Source: Pseudotabrizicola sp. (GTDB lineage Bacteria; Pseudomonadota; Alphaproteobacteria; Rhodobacterales; Rhodobacteraceae). From it: 42,132 nucleotides of DNA. Within the stretch, counting starts at the first letter, position 1; each line of letters opens with the position of its first letter. The notes beneath the pieces were generated by a model. It had not been told where the DNA came from and searched no databases. It was given only the letters and a program-made list of their open reading frames with translations. The stretch is taken from the NCBI RefSeq assembly GCF_030656345.1, contig NZ_JAUSNR010000017.1:1-42132 (forward strand), in the 5' to 3' direction. Shown here piece by piece: positions 17,563 through 25,954 of the stretch. Made by a program: the position numbers and the translations under genes.

Positions 17563-18194
17563 CAACGACACCCCCACGAGGAACAGGTCTTTGGGTCGCA
17601 GCGGGCATCGCTGTGGTGTTTGGGGCCTTGACCATCGCGTCCGGCGGACAGGCACTTTTCGGCGGTGCTGCTGCGCAAGGGTCCGTGGGCAACGCAGTGC
17701 CCTTCGTGCTGTGGTTCAACTTTCTATCGGGCTTTGCCTACGTGCTTGCCGGGATCGGGATTTTCTTGCGCAAGCATTGGGCGACTGCCTTGGCCGCCGC
17801 TTTGTCATTGGCCATTTTGGCGGTGTACGCGTTCTTCGGCCTGCACGTCTTGCGCGGCGGCGCCTACGAGGCACGGACGGTTGGTGCGATGGTCTTGCGC
17901 GCAGCTGTCTGGATCGGCATTGCGATCTACTTTTGGAGCAAGACATCGCCTGGATCGCCGCACGTCTGGTGCCAACAAGGCCGAGTGGCTTCGTTCGGTG
18001 GCCGGACCGAAGCCGTCGCATTCAATCGGTTGGTAGGGTGCGAATGGCGTTGGCCCGAGCGACGGGAAACATTGCCCGCGTCAGCAACTCGCCCTCTGCG
18101 TTTACGGTCAGCCGCAGCGCCCGTCCAGCATGGCGGAAGGTCAGCCGAAAGCGGCCAAGATCAGCGTCCACTCCCGCCTCGCAAAGACTGGTGA
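17559..18194 (+). CDS. Membrane protein, four TM segments, with read-through C-terminus
   Basis: The first 130 residues hold four hydrophobic segments (about 10-30, 45-68, 75-98 and 105-128), with short loops. The gene starts in an ATGA overlap with the ABC ATPase. After about 17945 the composition changes to Arg/Ser/Pro-rich sequence, and the frame runs 173 nt antisense into the DUF6522 gene. The natural stop has probably been lost or the 3' end replaced. The family is not recognised beyond a small multipass membrane protein. It is likely the last gene of a damaged ABC transporter operon. Confidence 0.55.
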   Translation: MTTTPPRGTGLWVAAGIAVVFGALTIASGGQALFGGAAAQGSVGNAVPFVLWFNFLSGFAYVLAGIGIFLRKHWATALAAALSLAILAVYAFFGLHVLRGGAYEARTVGAMVLRAAVWIGIAIYFWSKTSPGSPHVWCQQGRVASFGGRTEAVAFNRLVGCEWRWPERRETLPASATRPLRLRSAAAPVQHGGRSAESGQDQRPLPPRKDW

Positions 18195-18306
18195 CCTCTC
18201 CCTTGCGCATTCGCGCCTGAAAGGTCGAGGGATCAAGGCCGAACGCTGTGGCGATCAACGATGCATCCACCTCAAAGCCGCCCGTCGTGATGGTGACAGC
18301 GGTCAT
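18022..18306 (-). CDS. DUF6522-like small protein
   Basis: This is a 94-aa soluble protein (MTAVTITTGGFEVDASLIA...). It has a helix with AFGLDPSTFQARMRKGEV, a Cys in SLCEAGVDADLG, and strands with FRLTFRHAGRALRLTV. This pattern fits small DUF6522-like proteins found near cytochrome oxidase or denitrification genes in Rhodobacterales; the family name is from memory. It is the last gene of the ccoNOQP-ccoS cluster, 3 nt after ccoS. The function is unknown. The 3' end lies antisense to the extended membrane-protein frame on the plus strand. Confidence 0.65.
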   Translation of the reverse strand: MTAVTITTGGFEVDASLIATAFGLDPSTFQARMRKGEVTSLCEAGVDADLGRFRLTFRHAGRALRLTVNAEGELLTRAMFPVARANAIRTLPTD

Positions 18307-18309
18307 GCT

Positions 18310-18504
18310 TTAGCCTGCATCTGGTTGCGCATGGCTATTCCTCAACAGTTCGAGGGGCGGCAAGGGTTGGTCGGGTGTCGTCAGGATACGCGCCCCCGCG
18401 CCGTCAAGATCCTCATACTGATTGTGGCGCATGGACCAGAAGAAAGCACCAAGACCAGTAAGGCCAAGGGCAATCGACACAGGGATCAGGAACAGATAGC
18501 TCAT
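18310..18504 (-). CDS. ccoS: cbb3 oxidase assembly protein CcoS
   Basis: The 64-aa protein has a single N-terminal membrane helix (SYLFLIPVSIALGLTGLGAFFW) followed by the CcoS signature SMRHNQYEDLDG and a short polar tail. CcoS is needed for cofactor insertion into cbb3-type oxidase. The start overlaps the DUF2189 stop (ATGA). The usual companions ccoG, ccoH and ccoI are not between ccoP and ccoS here. Confidence 0.9.
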   Translation of the reverse strand: MSYLFLIPVSIALGLTGLGAFFWSMRHNQYEDLDGAGARILTTPDQPLPPLELLRNSHAQPDAG

Positions 18505-19310
18505 GATTCCGCACCCCGCACTGCTGGCCGCATTGAGACCCAGGCGTGCCAGGTGCCGTGCCCTAGCAGCGGAAAGATCACGATCAGGCCCAGCAGGCCC
18601 GTCACCGCCGACAGCGCAAATCCGGCCACCACAATCGCTCCCCACGGCAGCACGGCGCGCAGGTTCTGCGTGGTCAGCGCAAAGCTGGTGCAAAGCGCGG
18701 TCAGCGCGTCAACGCGGCGCTCCAGCAGCATCGGGATGGAAAACACGCTGATCGCCATGGCAAAGGCCGCGAACAGGCCGCCAACCGCAGTCCCCACCCC
18801 GATCAGCGCCCAACCGCGCGGCGTGGTCAGCAACTGGCCAAGGATCTGGTCGTACCCCGGAAATGGCAGCAGTCCGTAAAACAGCGCATACAAAAGATCC
18901 GCCGCGCGCAGCCACAGCATCACCAGCAGACACAGCAGCAGCCCCGCGAACACCAGCTGCCCTCCTGACCGCGGATGCGTCATGATCATGTTTGCCAGCG
19001 TCACAGGCTGCCCAGCCTGCAAGCAGCGGCTTTTCTCGTAAAGCCCGATCGCCAGCAGCGGCCCCACCACCAGAAAGCCCGACAGCGCGGGCAGGATCAA
19101 TGAGGGCAACCCTATCGCGATCAGCCCCCACATCACCGCCATCGACAGCGCAAAGACCGCAAGGCCGTAAGCCAGACTTTGCACCGGGTTGGTGCGGAAA
19201 TCAGACCATCCGGCGGCAAGCCAGCTGAGCGCAACCAAAGGCGGCAGGTTTCGCGCAAAACCGGGGGTGGCGCGCAGTCGGGGGGCGATGACGGGAAGGG
19301 GTTCCAACAT
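18501..19310 (-). CDS. DUF2189 multipass membrane protein
   Basis: The 269-aa protein has about six hydrophobic segments. Family features include PLVALSWLAAGWSDFRTNP near the start, the YEKSR motif after the second hairpin, and SVFSIPMLLERRVDALTAL. DUF2189 proteins are inner-membrane proteins often found beside cytochrome c oxidase genes, without an established function. The gene follows a 51-aa gene in the cco operon and overlaps ccoS. A role in oxidase assembly or in quality control is inferred only from its place. Confidence 0.85.
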   Translation of the reverse strand: MLEPLPVIAPRLRATPGFARNLPPLVALSWLAAGWSDFRTNPVQSLAYGLAVFALSMAVMWGLIAIGLPSLILPALSGFLVVGPLLAIGLYEKSRCLQAGQPVTLANMIMTHPRSGGQLVFAGLLLCLLVMLWLRAADLLYALFYGLLPFPGYDQILGQLLTTPRGWALIGVGTAVGGLFAAFAMAISVFSIPMLLERRVDALTALCTSFALTTQNLRAVLPWGAIVVAGFALSAVTGLLGLIVIFPLLGHGTWHAWVSMRPAVRGAES

Positions 19311-19321
19311 GGCGTGCGTCC

Positions 19322-19477
19322 TCAGCAGGCGGGTTTGGCGGCGGGCCGGGCGGCATCCACCAGCACGCAGCCGGGGGCCGTGTCGAACGCCAGCCGCACG
19401 AATTGACAGTTTGCCGCGAGGACCAGCACCAACCCGGCGGCGGCGGCAAGGATTGCCCAGTGGCGCGGCGCGATCAT
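19322..19477 (-). CDS. 51-aa membrane-anchored Cys-containing protein in the cco operon
   Basis: This reading frame of 51 codons is ATGA-coupled to the ccoP stop. It has one N-terminal membrane helix (HWAILAAAAGLVLVLAA), then a short periplasmic-type tail with three cysteines (NCQ, GCV and the C-terminal PAC). I do not recognise the family. Coupling to ccoP and the nearby ccoS suggest an assembly factor for heme or copper insertion, but this is inference. Confidence 0.6.
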   Translation of the reverse strand: MIAPRHWAILAAAAGLVLVLAANCQFVRLAFDTAPGCVLVDAARPAAKPAC

Positions 19478-20340
19478 GGGGCGGCTCCCGCTAGACCCTC
19501 GACATACAGGGCCATCGCGCGGATTTCAGCCTCGCTCAGCCGCGACTGCCAACTTGGCATCTGGCCCTGACGCCCGGCGATCAGGGTCTGCCGGATGCTG
19601 GCCGCATCCCCGCCGTAAACCCTATCCGCATCCGTCAGGTTCGGCGCACCGCTGGCCTCGACGCCCCGCGCATCCTCGCCGTGGCAGGCAGCGCAGTTGG
19701 TCTGGAACAGCACCGCCCCTTCGGCGGGGTCTGCGGAGATCACGCCGTTGCCCAGCGTCTGGACGTAATCGGTCAGCACCAAAATCTCTGCGCGGGTCAG
19801 CAACTCGTCGCGGCCAAAGGCGGGCATCTGGGCAAAATGCGTGTCGGGATGGGCCGCGTTGATGCCAACCCGCAGGGTTGTGGAAATCTCGTCCGCCGTG
19901 CCGCCCCAAAGCCAGATGTCATCGTTCAGGCGCGGGAAACCCGGTCCGCCGATGCCGCCCGCGCCGTGGCAGGCCTGACAGTTCTGCCCATACAGCGGTC
20001 TCGCCGTGGCAAGCGCGCGCGCCATCAGGTCGGGATCGGCGCGAATGGCGTCAAACTCCAGCGTTGCCAGCGCATCCGTCCACCCGGCGCGGGCGGCGTT
20101 GGCGGCGGCAAGATCGGCGGCGACGGCCGTTTTCTGATCAATCCCCAGCAGGCCCTTGGTAAAACTCTGCCCCAGCGGCCATGTCGGCAACAAAAACCAT
20201 GCCACCAGCGCGTAAAGATGGGTCACGACCATGAACGCGAGCACGATGCGCGGCACGGGAGAGTTCAGCTCCTTGATGCCGTTCCAGTCATGCCCGGTGG
20301 TCAGATAGCCCGAAACGGGATCGCGTTCTTCTACGGACAT
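19474..20340 (-). CDS. ccoP: cbb3-type cytochrome c oxidase subunit III (diheme)
   Basis: The 288-aa diheme subunit passes electrons from soluble cytochrome c to CcoO/CcoN. It has one membrane helix (about residues 30-52) and two c-type heme motifs, CQACH and CAACH, each with a distal Met (QMPAFGR and QMPSWQ). The ATG at 20340 overlaps the end of ccoQ. Upstream in-frame codons are antisense or overlapping sequence and are left out. It lies in the order ccoN-ccoO-ccoQ-ccoP, as in other alphaproteobacteria. Confidence 0.95.
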   Translation of the reverse strand: MSVEERDPVSGYLTTGHDWNGIKELNSPVPRIVLAFMVVTHLYALVAWFLLPTWPLGQSFTKGLLGIDQKTAVAADLAAANAARAGWTDALATLEFDAIRADPDLMARALATARPLYGQNCQACHGAGGIGGPGFPRLNDDIWLWGGTADEISTTLRVGINAAHPDTHFAQMPAFGRDELLTRAEILVLTDYVQTLGNGVISADPAEGAVLFQTNCAACHGEDARGVEASGAPNLTDADRVYGGDAASIRQTLIAGRQGQMPSWQSRLSEAEIRAMALYVEGLAGAAP

Positions 20341-20495
20341 GGGCGGTCCTCGGCGGTCAAGATAGACTTGGCGGCGTGTTCGGCGCGGGCCTTGTGGGAC
20401 GGGCGATAGGTGTGCACCACCACGACCCCGAAAAACCCCATTAGGTAGAACAGGCCGAAGGTCTTGGCGATGATGACAAAGGTTTCGTGGGTCAT
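20331..20495 (-). CDS. ccoQ: cbb3-type oxidase subunit CcoQ
   Basis: The 54-aa protein has one membrane helix ([19 protein letters not shown]) followed by a basic tail ([10 protein letters not shown]). CcoQ stabilises the CcoNOP complex. It is ATGA-coupled to ccoO and overlaps the ccoP start by 10 nt. Confidence 0.9.
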   Translation of the reverse strand: MTHETFVIIAKTFGLFYLMGFFGVVVVHTYRPSHKARAEHAAKSILTAEDRPCP

Positions 20496-21226
20496 TGCTG
20501 CACCTGCGCGGCGTCAAGGGCGTAGGGGGCTTGGGTCAATTGGCCCAGAACTTGCAGGTAGGCCACCACCGCATCCATTTCGGTCAGCCGTGCCGTGCCC
20601 GAAAAGCGGCGCAGCGTTGTCGCCTCGCCGTAGCGCCCGGCGATCCCAGCGGTGTCGCCGTCAGGATTGGCCTGGGCTGCCGCATCGCGAGGGGCATTGG
20701 CGATCATGTCATCGGTGTAGGGCACGCCCAGAGTGCGCAGCGCCGCCAGATGGTCGCCCAGATCGGCCACAACCAGTGGCGTGCTGTTAAGCCACGGATA
20801 GGCCGGCATGATCGAGGTCGGCACCACAGCGCGCGGATTGATCAGATGCGCCACATGCCAGTCGTCGGAATACTTGCCCCCCAGCCGCGCGATGTCGGGC
20901 CCGGTGCGCTTGGACCCCCACAGCATCGGGTGGTCATACTGGCTTTCCGCCGCCAGCGAATAGGGACCGTAACGCTCGACCTCATCCCGCAGGGTGCGGA
21001 TCATCTGGCTGTGGCAGGCATAGCAGCCTTCGCGGATGTAGATGTTGCGGCCCGCCAGTTCCAAGGGCGTGTAAACCCGCATGTCGGGCAGGGTTTCCAC
21101 CGTCTCGTCTATGGTGAACAGCGGCGCGATCTCCACGATGCCGCCAACGCTGGCCGCCAGAATGATCCCGATCACCAGCGCAATTGAGTTCTTTTCCAGA
21201 TTGTAGTGGGCTTTGAACAGGGCCAT
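20492..21226 (-). CDS. ccoO: cbb3-type cytochrome c oxidase subunit II (monoheme)
   Basis: The 244-aa monoheme subunit has an N-terminal membrane anchor ([20 protein letters not shown]) and a single c-heme motif CYACHSQ. It also has the family motifs [16 protein letters not shown] and [21 protein letters not shown]. The Met axial ligand is likely in SIMPAYPW. The gene starts 3 nt after ccoN. Length and motifs are complete, so the oxidase core is intact. Confidence 0.95.
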   Translation of the reverse strand: MALFKAHYNLEKNSIALVIGIILAASVGGIVEIAPLFTIDETVETLPDMRVYTPLELAGRNIYIREGCYACHSQMIRTLRDEVERYGPYSLAAESQYDHPMLWGSKRTGPDIARLGGKYSDDWHVAHLINPRAVVPTSIMPAYPWLNSTPLVVADLGDHLAALRTLGVPYTDDMIANAPRDAAAQANPDGDTAGIAGRYGEATTLRRFSGTARLTEMDAVVAYLQVLGQLTQAPYALDAAQVQQ

Positions 21227-21229
21227 GGG

Positions 21230-22855
21230 CTACTCCGCCGGTTGGGGGGACAGGGGGCGGTCGGCGGCCGCATTGCGCGCGCCCCGCACAGTCAGCCAGA
21301 TGTTGACAGCGCCGACACAGATACCTGCCAGGAACAGCGAACCACCCACCACGCGGGCGATGTAGTAGGGGCGCATCGCTTCCATGCTGTCGATGAAGGA
21401 ATAGTTCAGCGTGCCCGCGTCGTTATAGGTTCGCCACATCAGCCCTTGGGTGATGCCCGCGTTCCAAAGGGCAAAAACGTAGGTCAGCAGCCCAGCCAAC
21501 GCCAACCAGAAGTGCCATTCCACGAGCTTGGGCGAATACATTCCGGCACGGCCCCAGATCTGCGGGATCAACGAATAGAACGCGCCGAACGTGACCATGG
21601 CGAGCCATCCCAAGGCACCCGAATGCACATGCCCCACCGTCCAGTCCGTGTAATGCGAAAGCGCGTTGACCGGGCGGATGGCGAGGAACGACCCCTCGAA
21701 TGTCGACAGACCGTAAAACACCGCTGCGACGAACATGAACCGCAGCGTTGCGTCATCGCGCACCCGGTGCCACGCCCCGTTCAGCGTCAGCAGCGCATTG
21801 CCTGCCGAGGCCCAGCTCGGCACAAGCAGCATCACCGAAAACGTCATCCCCAGCGTCTGCACCCAATGTGGCAGAGCGGTATAATGCAGATGGTGCGATC
21901 CAACCCAGAGGTAGAAGAACGTGATCCCCCAGAACGAAAGGATCGACAGCCGGTAAGAAAAGATCGGCCGCTGCGCCCGCACGGGCAAGTAGTAATACAG
22001 CATCCCCAGAAAACCCGAGGTCATGAAGAACGCCACCGCGTTGTGGCCATACCACCACTGCACCATCGCATCTTGAACGCCCGAAAACGCCGGATAGCTC
22101 TTCGCGCCGGTGAAGCTGACCGGCAGGGCCGCAGAGTTCACGATGTGCAACATCGCCACCACGACGATGAAGGCGAGGTAATACCAGTTGGCGACATAGA
22201 TATGCGGCTCGGCCCTGCGTTTGAGCGTGCGCAGATACAGCACCAGATAGACCACCCAAACGATGACCAGCCAGATGTCGGCATACCATTCGGGTTCAGC
22301 ATATTCCTTGGACTGGGTGATGCCCATGAAATAGCCACTGACCGCCCAGACGCAGAACAGATTATAGCCGATCAACACAAACCATGGGCTAAGTTGGTCG
22401 GCCAGACGCGCGCGGCAGGTGCGCTGCATGACGTGGAACGAGGTGGCGATGAGCGCATTGCCACCAAAGGCAAAAACCACCCCCGTGGTATGCACCGGAC
22501 GCAGACGCCCATAGCTGGACCATGCCTGCCCGAAGGTCGCATCGGGCCAGACCATCAGCGCCGCCACCCACAACCCAATAGCCATGGCGAACACACCCCA
22601 GACCATGGCAAGCAGAATGCCCACCTTGATCGGATCGTCGTAATACTGCTGCATCCGCGCGGGGCTTGGCAGCGGTTCCTCCAGCACTCCGCCCACCGCG
22701 AACACCAGCATAAGGCCCAAAGCCAGCGCCATGAACCCATGCACAGCAATCGGGTCGTGGTTGCCAAGCGCCGCCATCGTCAGCCCCAGCAGGGCCAGCA
22801 CGACTGAAAGGGCCATTGCCATGTTGCGTTCAGTTCGGGTGAGTTGGGCAATCAT
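21230..22855 (-). CDS. ccoN: cbb3-type cytochrome c oxidase subunit I
   Basis: The 541-aa catalytic heme-copper subunit has about twelve membrane helices. Conserved ligand regions are visible: RPVHTTGVVFAFGGNA, WWYGHNAVAFF (CuB His), VGSHHLHYTALP (CuB His pair) and VGHVHSGALGW (heme His residues). It reduces O2 with high affinity under micro-oxic conditions, which suits its place beside denitrification genes. The gene lies 88 nt downstream of the Rrf2 regulator in the same direction. No clear TTGAT-N4-ATCAA Fnr site was seen in that gap. Confidence 0.96.
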   Translation of the reverse strand: MIAQLTRTERNMAMALSVVLALLGLTMAALGNHDPIAVHGFMALALGLMLVFAVGGVLEEPLPSPARMQQYYDDPIKVGILLAMVWGVFAMAIGLWVAALMVWPDATFGQAWSSYGRLRPVHTTGVVFAFGGNALIATSFHVMQRTCRARLADQLSPWFVLIGYNLFCVWAVSGYFMGITQSKEYAEPEWYADIWLVIVWVVYLVLYLRTLKRRAEPHIYVANWYYLAFIVVVAMLHIVNSAALPVSFTGAKSYPAFSGVQDAMVQWWYGHNAVAFFMTSGFLGMLYYYLPVRAQRPIFSYRLSILSFWGITFFYLWVGSHHLHYTALPHWVQTLGMTFSVMLLVPSWASAGNALLTLNGAWHRVRDDATLRFMFVAAVFYGLSTFEGSFLAIRPVNALSHYTDWTVGHVHSGALGWLAMVTFGAFYSLIPQIWGRAGMYSPKLVEWHFWLALAGLLTYVFALWNAGITQGLMWRTYNDAGTLNYSFIDSMEAMRPYYIARVVGGSLFLAGICVGAVNIWLTVRGARNAAADRPLSPQPAE

Positions 22856-22943
22856 TTATCTGTCCTTCGCCGTTGCGGCAGGGATCGGGCAGGCACAACA
22901 TCCAAAATTTGGTTCCGCAGCCAAAGATCAGCCATTTTCTGTG

Positions 22944-23384
22944 TCAAAGCTGCGTGCCTGACGGAGGGCCGAAATTGGGCCTGGGCCCAAGCGCGATGTC
23001 GGCAAGGGTCGAGCGGTCAAGCGCCGACAAAAACGCCGCCTCGGCGCTGCGTAACCGAGCTTTCAGGCGGCAGCAGCCTGTGATCGTGCAGTCGCCCCCG
23101 TTTGCCGCAAAGCATTCGACAAGGGCCTGCCCTTCCTCCAATAGCCGCACAATCGCCCCGACGCTGACCTCATGCGGGGCACGTGCCAACACGGCCCCCC
23201 CGCCCCCGCCGCGCCGCGTGGCGACAATGCCTCCCTGCGCGAGTCGCTGCATGATCTTGGTGAGGTGATTGCGCGAAAGGCCGAATTCGCCTGCCAGCTC
23301 TGCCGTGGAAAAAGCGCGATCCGGCGCGCTTGCCATCCGCATCAGCATTCTCAGGCCGTAATCGGTGAAGGAAGTCAGACGCAC
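22944..23384 (-). CDS. nsrR: Rrf2-family NO-sensing regulator (NsrR)
   Basis: The 146-aa regulator has an N-terminal winged helix (residues about 1-65, with FGLSRNHLTKIMQRLAQGG) and three cluster-binding cysteines in CFAANGGDCTITGCCRLK (Cys91, Cys99 and Cys104 or 105). This matches NsrR, whose Fe-S cluster reacts with NO to release DNA. The extra CC pair at 104-105 is unusual. It is divergent from the truncated hemoglobin gene, and a 23-bp palindrome lies in the shared intergenic region, which fits repression of both genes. It could also control the ccoN operon downstream. Confidence 0.88.
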   Translation of the reverse strand: MRLTSFTDYGLRMLMRMASAPDRAFSTAELAGEFGLSRNHLTKIMQRLAQGGIVATRRGGGGGAVLARAPHEVSVGAIVRLLEEGQALVECFAANGGDCTITGCCRLKARLRSAEAAFLSALDRSTLADIALGPRPNFGPPSGTQL

Positions 23385-23402
23385 GCGCAGGCCTTTCCAA
23401 GG

Positions 23403-23425
23403 AATAAGTATTTACAATACCTATT
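23403..23425. promoter_or_regulatory. Palindrome, candidate NsrR operator
   Basis: AATAAGTATT-TAC-AATACCTATT: 9 of 10 arm positions match around a 3-nt spacer. The form resembles NsrR half-sites (AAGTATTT-like). It lies 18 nt from the nsrR start and 45 nt from the globin start, so it could regulate both. Confidence 0.65.
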
Positions 23426-23470
23426 ATCAGGACTAGGCACTTGCGCAACCCTAAAAATCTGGATGCCCCC

Positions 23471-23971
23471 ATGACCGAAAATGCCCAAACGCCCCCGATC
23501 CGGTCTGCCCGGCCAGAGATCACAGCGACACTGATGGTTGAAACCGGGCTGGATGAGGCGATCCTGACCACGCTGGTTCACCGGTTCTACGACAAGGTCC
23601 GTGCCGACCAAGTTCTTGGCCCAGTTTTTGCTTCGCGCATAACTGACTGGGACCCCCATCTGGAACGGATGGTCGAATTCTGGGGCTCGGTTGCACTGAT
23701 GACCGGTTGCTATCACGGCTCGCCGGTCGCCAAACACGCCGACCTGCCGGTGACATGGGCGCATTTCGAACACTGGCTGGTGCTGTTTCGTGAAACCGCA
23801 GGTCAGGTCTGCCCACCCGTCGGGGCGGCCCACGTGATCGCCCGTGCCGAGCGCATCGCCCGGTCATTGAACCTGGCGGTTGAGGATGCGGCCCGCCCTC
23901 ACGCCCAGCCCCCTAACTTGTCAAGTTCAACCGGCCCCCAACCCGTAGGAGGAGCGGATGGCAGAGCCTGA
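23471..23971 (+). CDS. Group III truncated hemoglobin
   Basis: The protein is about 166 aa. It has a globin core at about residues 20-135, with HRFYDKVRADQVLGPVF, the FWGSVALMTGCYHGSP motif typical of group III truncated globins, and the proximal His region HFEHWLVLF. Such globins bind O2 and NO and are often induced by nitrosative stress. The 30-residue Pro/Gly/Ser-rich tail is extra. The ATG at 23471 is preferred to the earlier TTG at 23441. The gene overlaps the 5-FCL gene by 14 nt. Confidence 0.87.
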   Translation: MTENAQTPPIRSARPEITATLMVETGLDEAILTTLVHRFYDKVRADQVLGPVFASRITDWDPHLERMVEFWGSVALMTGCYHGSPVAKHADLPVTWAHFEHWLVLFRETAGQVCPPVGAAHVIARAERIARSLNLAVEDAARPHAQPPNLSSSTGPQPVGGADGRA

Positions 23972-24557
23972 GGAAAACGGCAGGGATGCGGACAATGTGG
24001 CGCAGTGGCGCGACGCTCAACGCTTTCGGCTGTTGCAGATGCGGGCTGACTTGCCTGTCGCTGACCGCGTCGCCGCGTCAGAGGCGGTCGCAGTTCATCT
24101 CGACCGCCTGCTCGCACAACGGTGTGGTGATCTGTCCGGGCTGACGATTTCCGCATGGTGGCCGATCAAGGCCGAACTGAACCTGCGGCACTGGATGGAA
24201 CGACAGATCACAAAAGGCGCACAGGTCGCACTGCCGGTCGTGGTAACACGGGCGGCCCCACTCATTTTCCGTCCTTGGACGCCGGACTGCCGGATGGTGC
24301 AAGGCTTTTGGAAGATACCGGTGCCCGCCGACGGGCCAGACGTGGATCCGGACATCGTCCTTGCACCCTTGGTGGGCTGGGATGATGCCGGTTACCGCCT
24401 TGGCTACGGCGGTGGTTACTTTGACCGCACGCTGGCGACATTTGCCTTGCGCCCCATTGTCATCGGCGTCGGGCTGGCCGCAGCGCACCTCCCCACGATC
24501 TTCCCGCAGCCACACGACATAGCAATGGACGAAATCGTGACCGAGGGCGGCGCATAG
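23958..24557 (+). CDS. 5-formyltetrahydrofolate cyclo-ligase family protein
   Basis: The 199-aa protein contains the 5-FCL signature [16 protein letters not shown] near its C-terminal third, plus [14 protein letters not shown] and a final [10 protein letters not shown] motif. Family members convert 5-formyl-THF to methenyl-THF using ATP. The strong AGGAGGAG ribosome site ends 4 nt before the ATG, and the start lies within the end of the hemoglobin gene, so both are coexpressed. A role in NO stress is an inference from position. Confidence 0.88.
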   Translation: MAEPEENGRDADNVAQWRDAQRFRLLQMRADLPVADRVAASEAVAVHLDRLLAQRCGDLSGLTISAWWPIKAELNLRHWMERQITKGAQVALPVVVTRAAPLIFRPWTPDCRMVQGFWKIPVPADGPDVDPDIVLAPLVGWDDAGYRLGYGGGYFDRTLATFALRPIVIGVGLAAAHLPTIFPQPHDIAMDEIVTEGGA

Positions 24558-24658
24558 GGTCGCGCCCTCTGACAAGCGGATCGCTCGTTTGCCACTCCGG
24601 CGACGCCAAAGGCGACCCTTGTCGATCAGGTAAAGCATCTGTCCACATCCGCCCAAAA

Positions 24659-24676
24659 CGTTGTTGCGGCACAACG
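24659..24676. promoter_or_regulatory. CGTTGT-N6-ACAACG operator upstream of nirK
   Basis: The 18-bp site reads CGTTGT-TGCGGC-ACAACG, and its end arms are perfectly complementary. It ends 60 nt before the nirK ATG. The same motif lies near norC/DUF1858 and near pseudoazurin, so it is probably the binding site of the NO-responsive Crp/Fnr regulator. Confidence 0.8.
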
Positions 24677-24736
24677 AAGACGAAGGAGCATCAGGCTAGA
24701 TCTCGGGAAACGACCAACTCCCGAAAGGAAAATCAG

Positions 24737-25888
24737 ATGCTGACCAGACGCGCTGCACTCATGGGGGCCGCACTGGTTGCCGCCTCGCCCTATGTTCTCA
24801 AGACCTCCGTCGCGGCGGAAGAGGTGATGGACACTTCGGGCGCTGCCCCGGTCGATCTGTCGGCGATGAAGCGCCGCAAGGTCAAGCTGGTCGCGCCGCC
24901 TTTCGTGCATGCGCATGAACAGGTGGCGACGGTCGGCCCGCAGATTGTCGAATTCGAGATGAAGATCATCGAGAAAGAGATGCAAGTGGACGAGGACGCC
25001 TGGATCCAAGCGATGACCTTCAACGGTTCGGTCCCCGGTCCGCTGATGGTGGTTCATGAGGGCGATTATGTCGAGCTGACGCTGTTCAACCCGCCGGAAA
25101 GCATGATGCAGCACAACATCGATTTCCACGCCGCCACCGGCGCGTTGGGCGGCGGGTCGCTGACACTGGTGAACCCCGGCGAAAAGGCGGTGCTGCGATT
25201 CAAGGCGACACGCCCGGGGGTGTTTGTCTATCACTGCGCGCCGGGCGGCCCGATGATCCCCTGGCACGTCGTGTCGGGCATGTCGGGTGCGATCATGGTG
25301 CTGCCGCGCGACGGGCTTAAGGACCATCTGGGCGCGCCGGTCTCCTATGACCGCGCTTACTATATCGGCGAGAACGATTTCTACATTCCACGCGGCGAGG
25401 ATGGTGCCTACATGCGTTTTGCCGATGCGGGGGAAAGCTACTCCGACACGCTGGAGGTGATGAACGGCCTGATCCCATCGCATGTGGTGTTCAACGGCCG
25501 GGTCGGCGCGTTGACCGGCGACAAGGCGCTGACGGCGGAACAGGGCGAAACTGTTCTGTTCATCCACAGCCAGGCCAACCGCGACACCCGCCCGCACCTG
25601 ATTGGCGGCCATGGCGATCTGGTTTGGGAGACGGGCAAGTTCAACAACCTGCCCGAGCGTGATCTGGAGACGTGGTTCATCCGCGGCGGATCGGCGGGGG
25701 CTGCGCTGTACACGTTCCTGCAGCCCGGCGTCTATGCCTACGTCAACCACAACTTGATCGAGGCGGTCAATCTGGGGGCCACGGCGCATGTGATCGTCGG
25801 CGGCGACTGGAACAACGACCTGATGGAACAGGTGGTGGCCCCGGTCGAATACGATGTGGCCCATGAGGGGCGCAGCGCGCTGCCGTAA
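24737..25888 (+). CDS. nirK: Copper-containing nitrite reductase NirK
   Basis: The 383-aa periplasmic enzyme reduces nitrite to NO. A twin-arginine type signal (LTRRAALMG) is at the N-terminus. Ligands can be placed by family alignment. Type 1 copper: His126, Cys167, His177, Met182. Type 2 copper: His131, His166, His338. Catalytic Asp129 and His287 are also present. All are intact, and their spacing matches well-studied NirK enzymes. The gene has the CGTTGT-N6-ACAACG box 60 nt upstream. A hairpin between nirK and nirV may lower nirV expression. Pseudoazurin, encoded nearby, is the likely electron donor. Confidence 0.97.
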   Translation: MLTRRAALMGAALVAASPYVLKTSVAAEEVMDTSGAAPVDLSAMKRRKVKLVAPPFVHAHEQVATVGPQIVEFEMKIIEKEMQVDEDAWIQAMTFNGSVPGPLMVVHEGDYVELTLFNPPESMMQHNIDFHAATGALGGGSLTLVNPGEKAVLRFKATRPGVFVYHCAPGGPMIPWHVVSGMSGAIMVLPRDGLKDHLGAPVSYDRAYYIGENDFYIPRGEDGAYMRFADAGESYSDTLEVMNGLIPSHVVFNGRVGALTGDKALTAEQGETVLFIHSQANRDTRPHLIGGHGDLVWETGKFNNLPERDLETWFIRGGSAGAALYTFLQPGVYAYVNHNLIEAVNLGATAHVIVGGDWNNDLMEQVVAPVEYDVAHEGRSALP

Positions 25889-25912
25889 GGCGGGTCAGCA
25901 AGACAGATGGGC

Positions 25913-25930
25913 AGCCCCTTCCAAGGGGCT
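25913..25930 (+). terminator. Hairpin between nirK and nirV
   Basis: AGCCCCTT pairs perfectly with AAGGGGCT and is followed by CCCTTTTC. It lies 24 nt after the nirK stop and is a partial terminator or mRNA-processing hairpin. Confidence 0.65.
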
Positions 25931-25954
25931 CCCTTTTCAATCCGGAGGGCCGTC

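Noticed and set aside
21206..22807. Long open frame (533 codons) on the plus strand across ccoN
   Set aside because: It is antisense to ccoN, rich in His/Arg/Gln as expected from a mirrored GC-rich gene, and lacks domain motifs.
22856..22943. Fnr box upstream of ccoN
   Set aside because: Only CCAAAATTTGG and a loose TTGG...CCAA were found; neither fits TTGAT-N4-ATCAA spacing.
24626..25864. 412-codon minus-strand frame across nirK
   Set aside because: NirK on the plus strand has all copper ligands; the antisense frame is compositionally a shadow.
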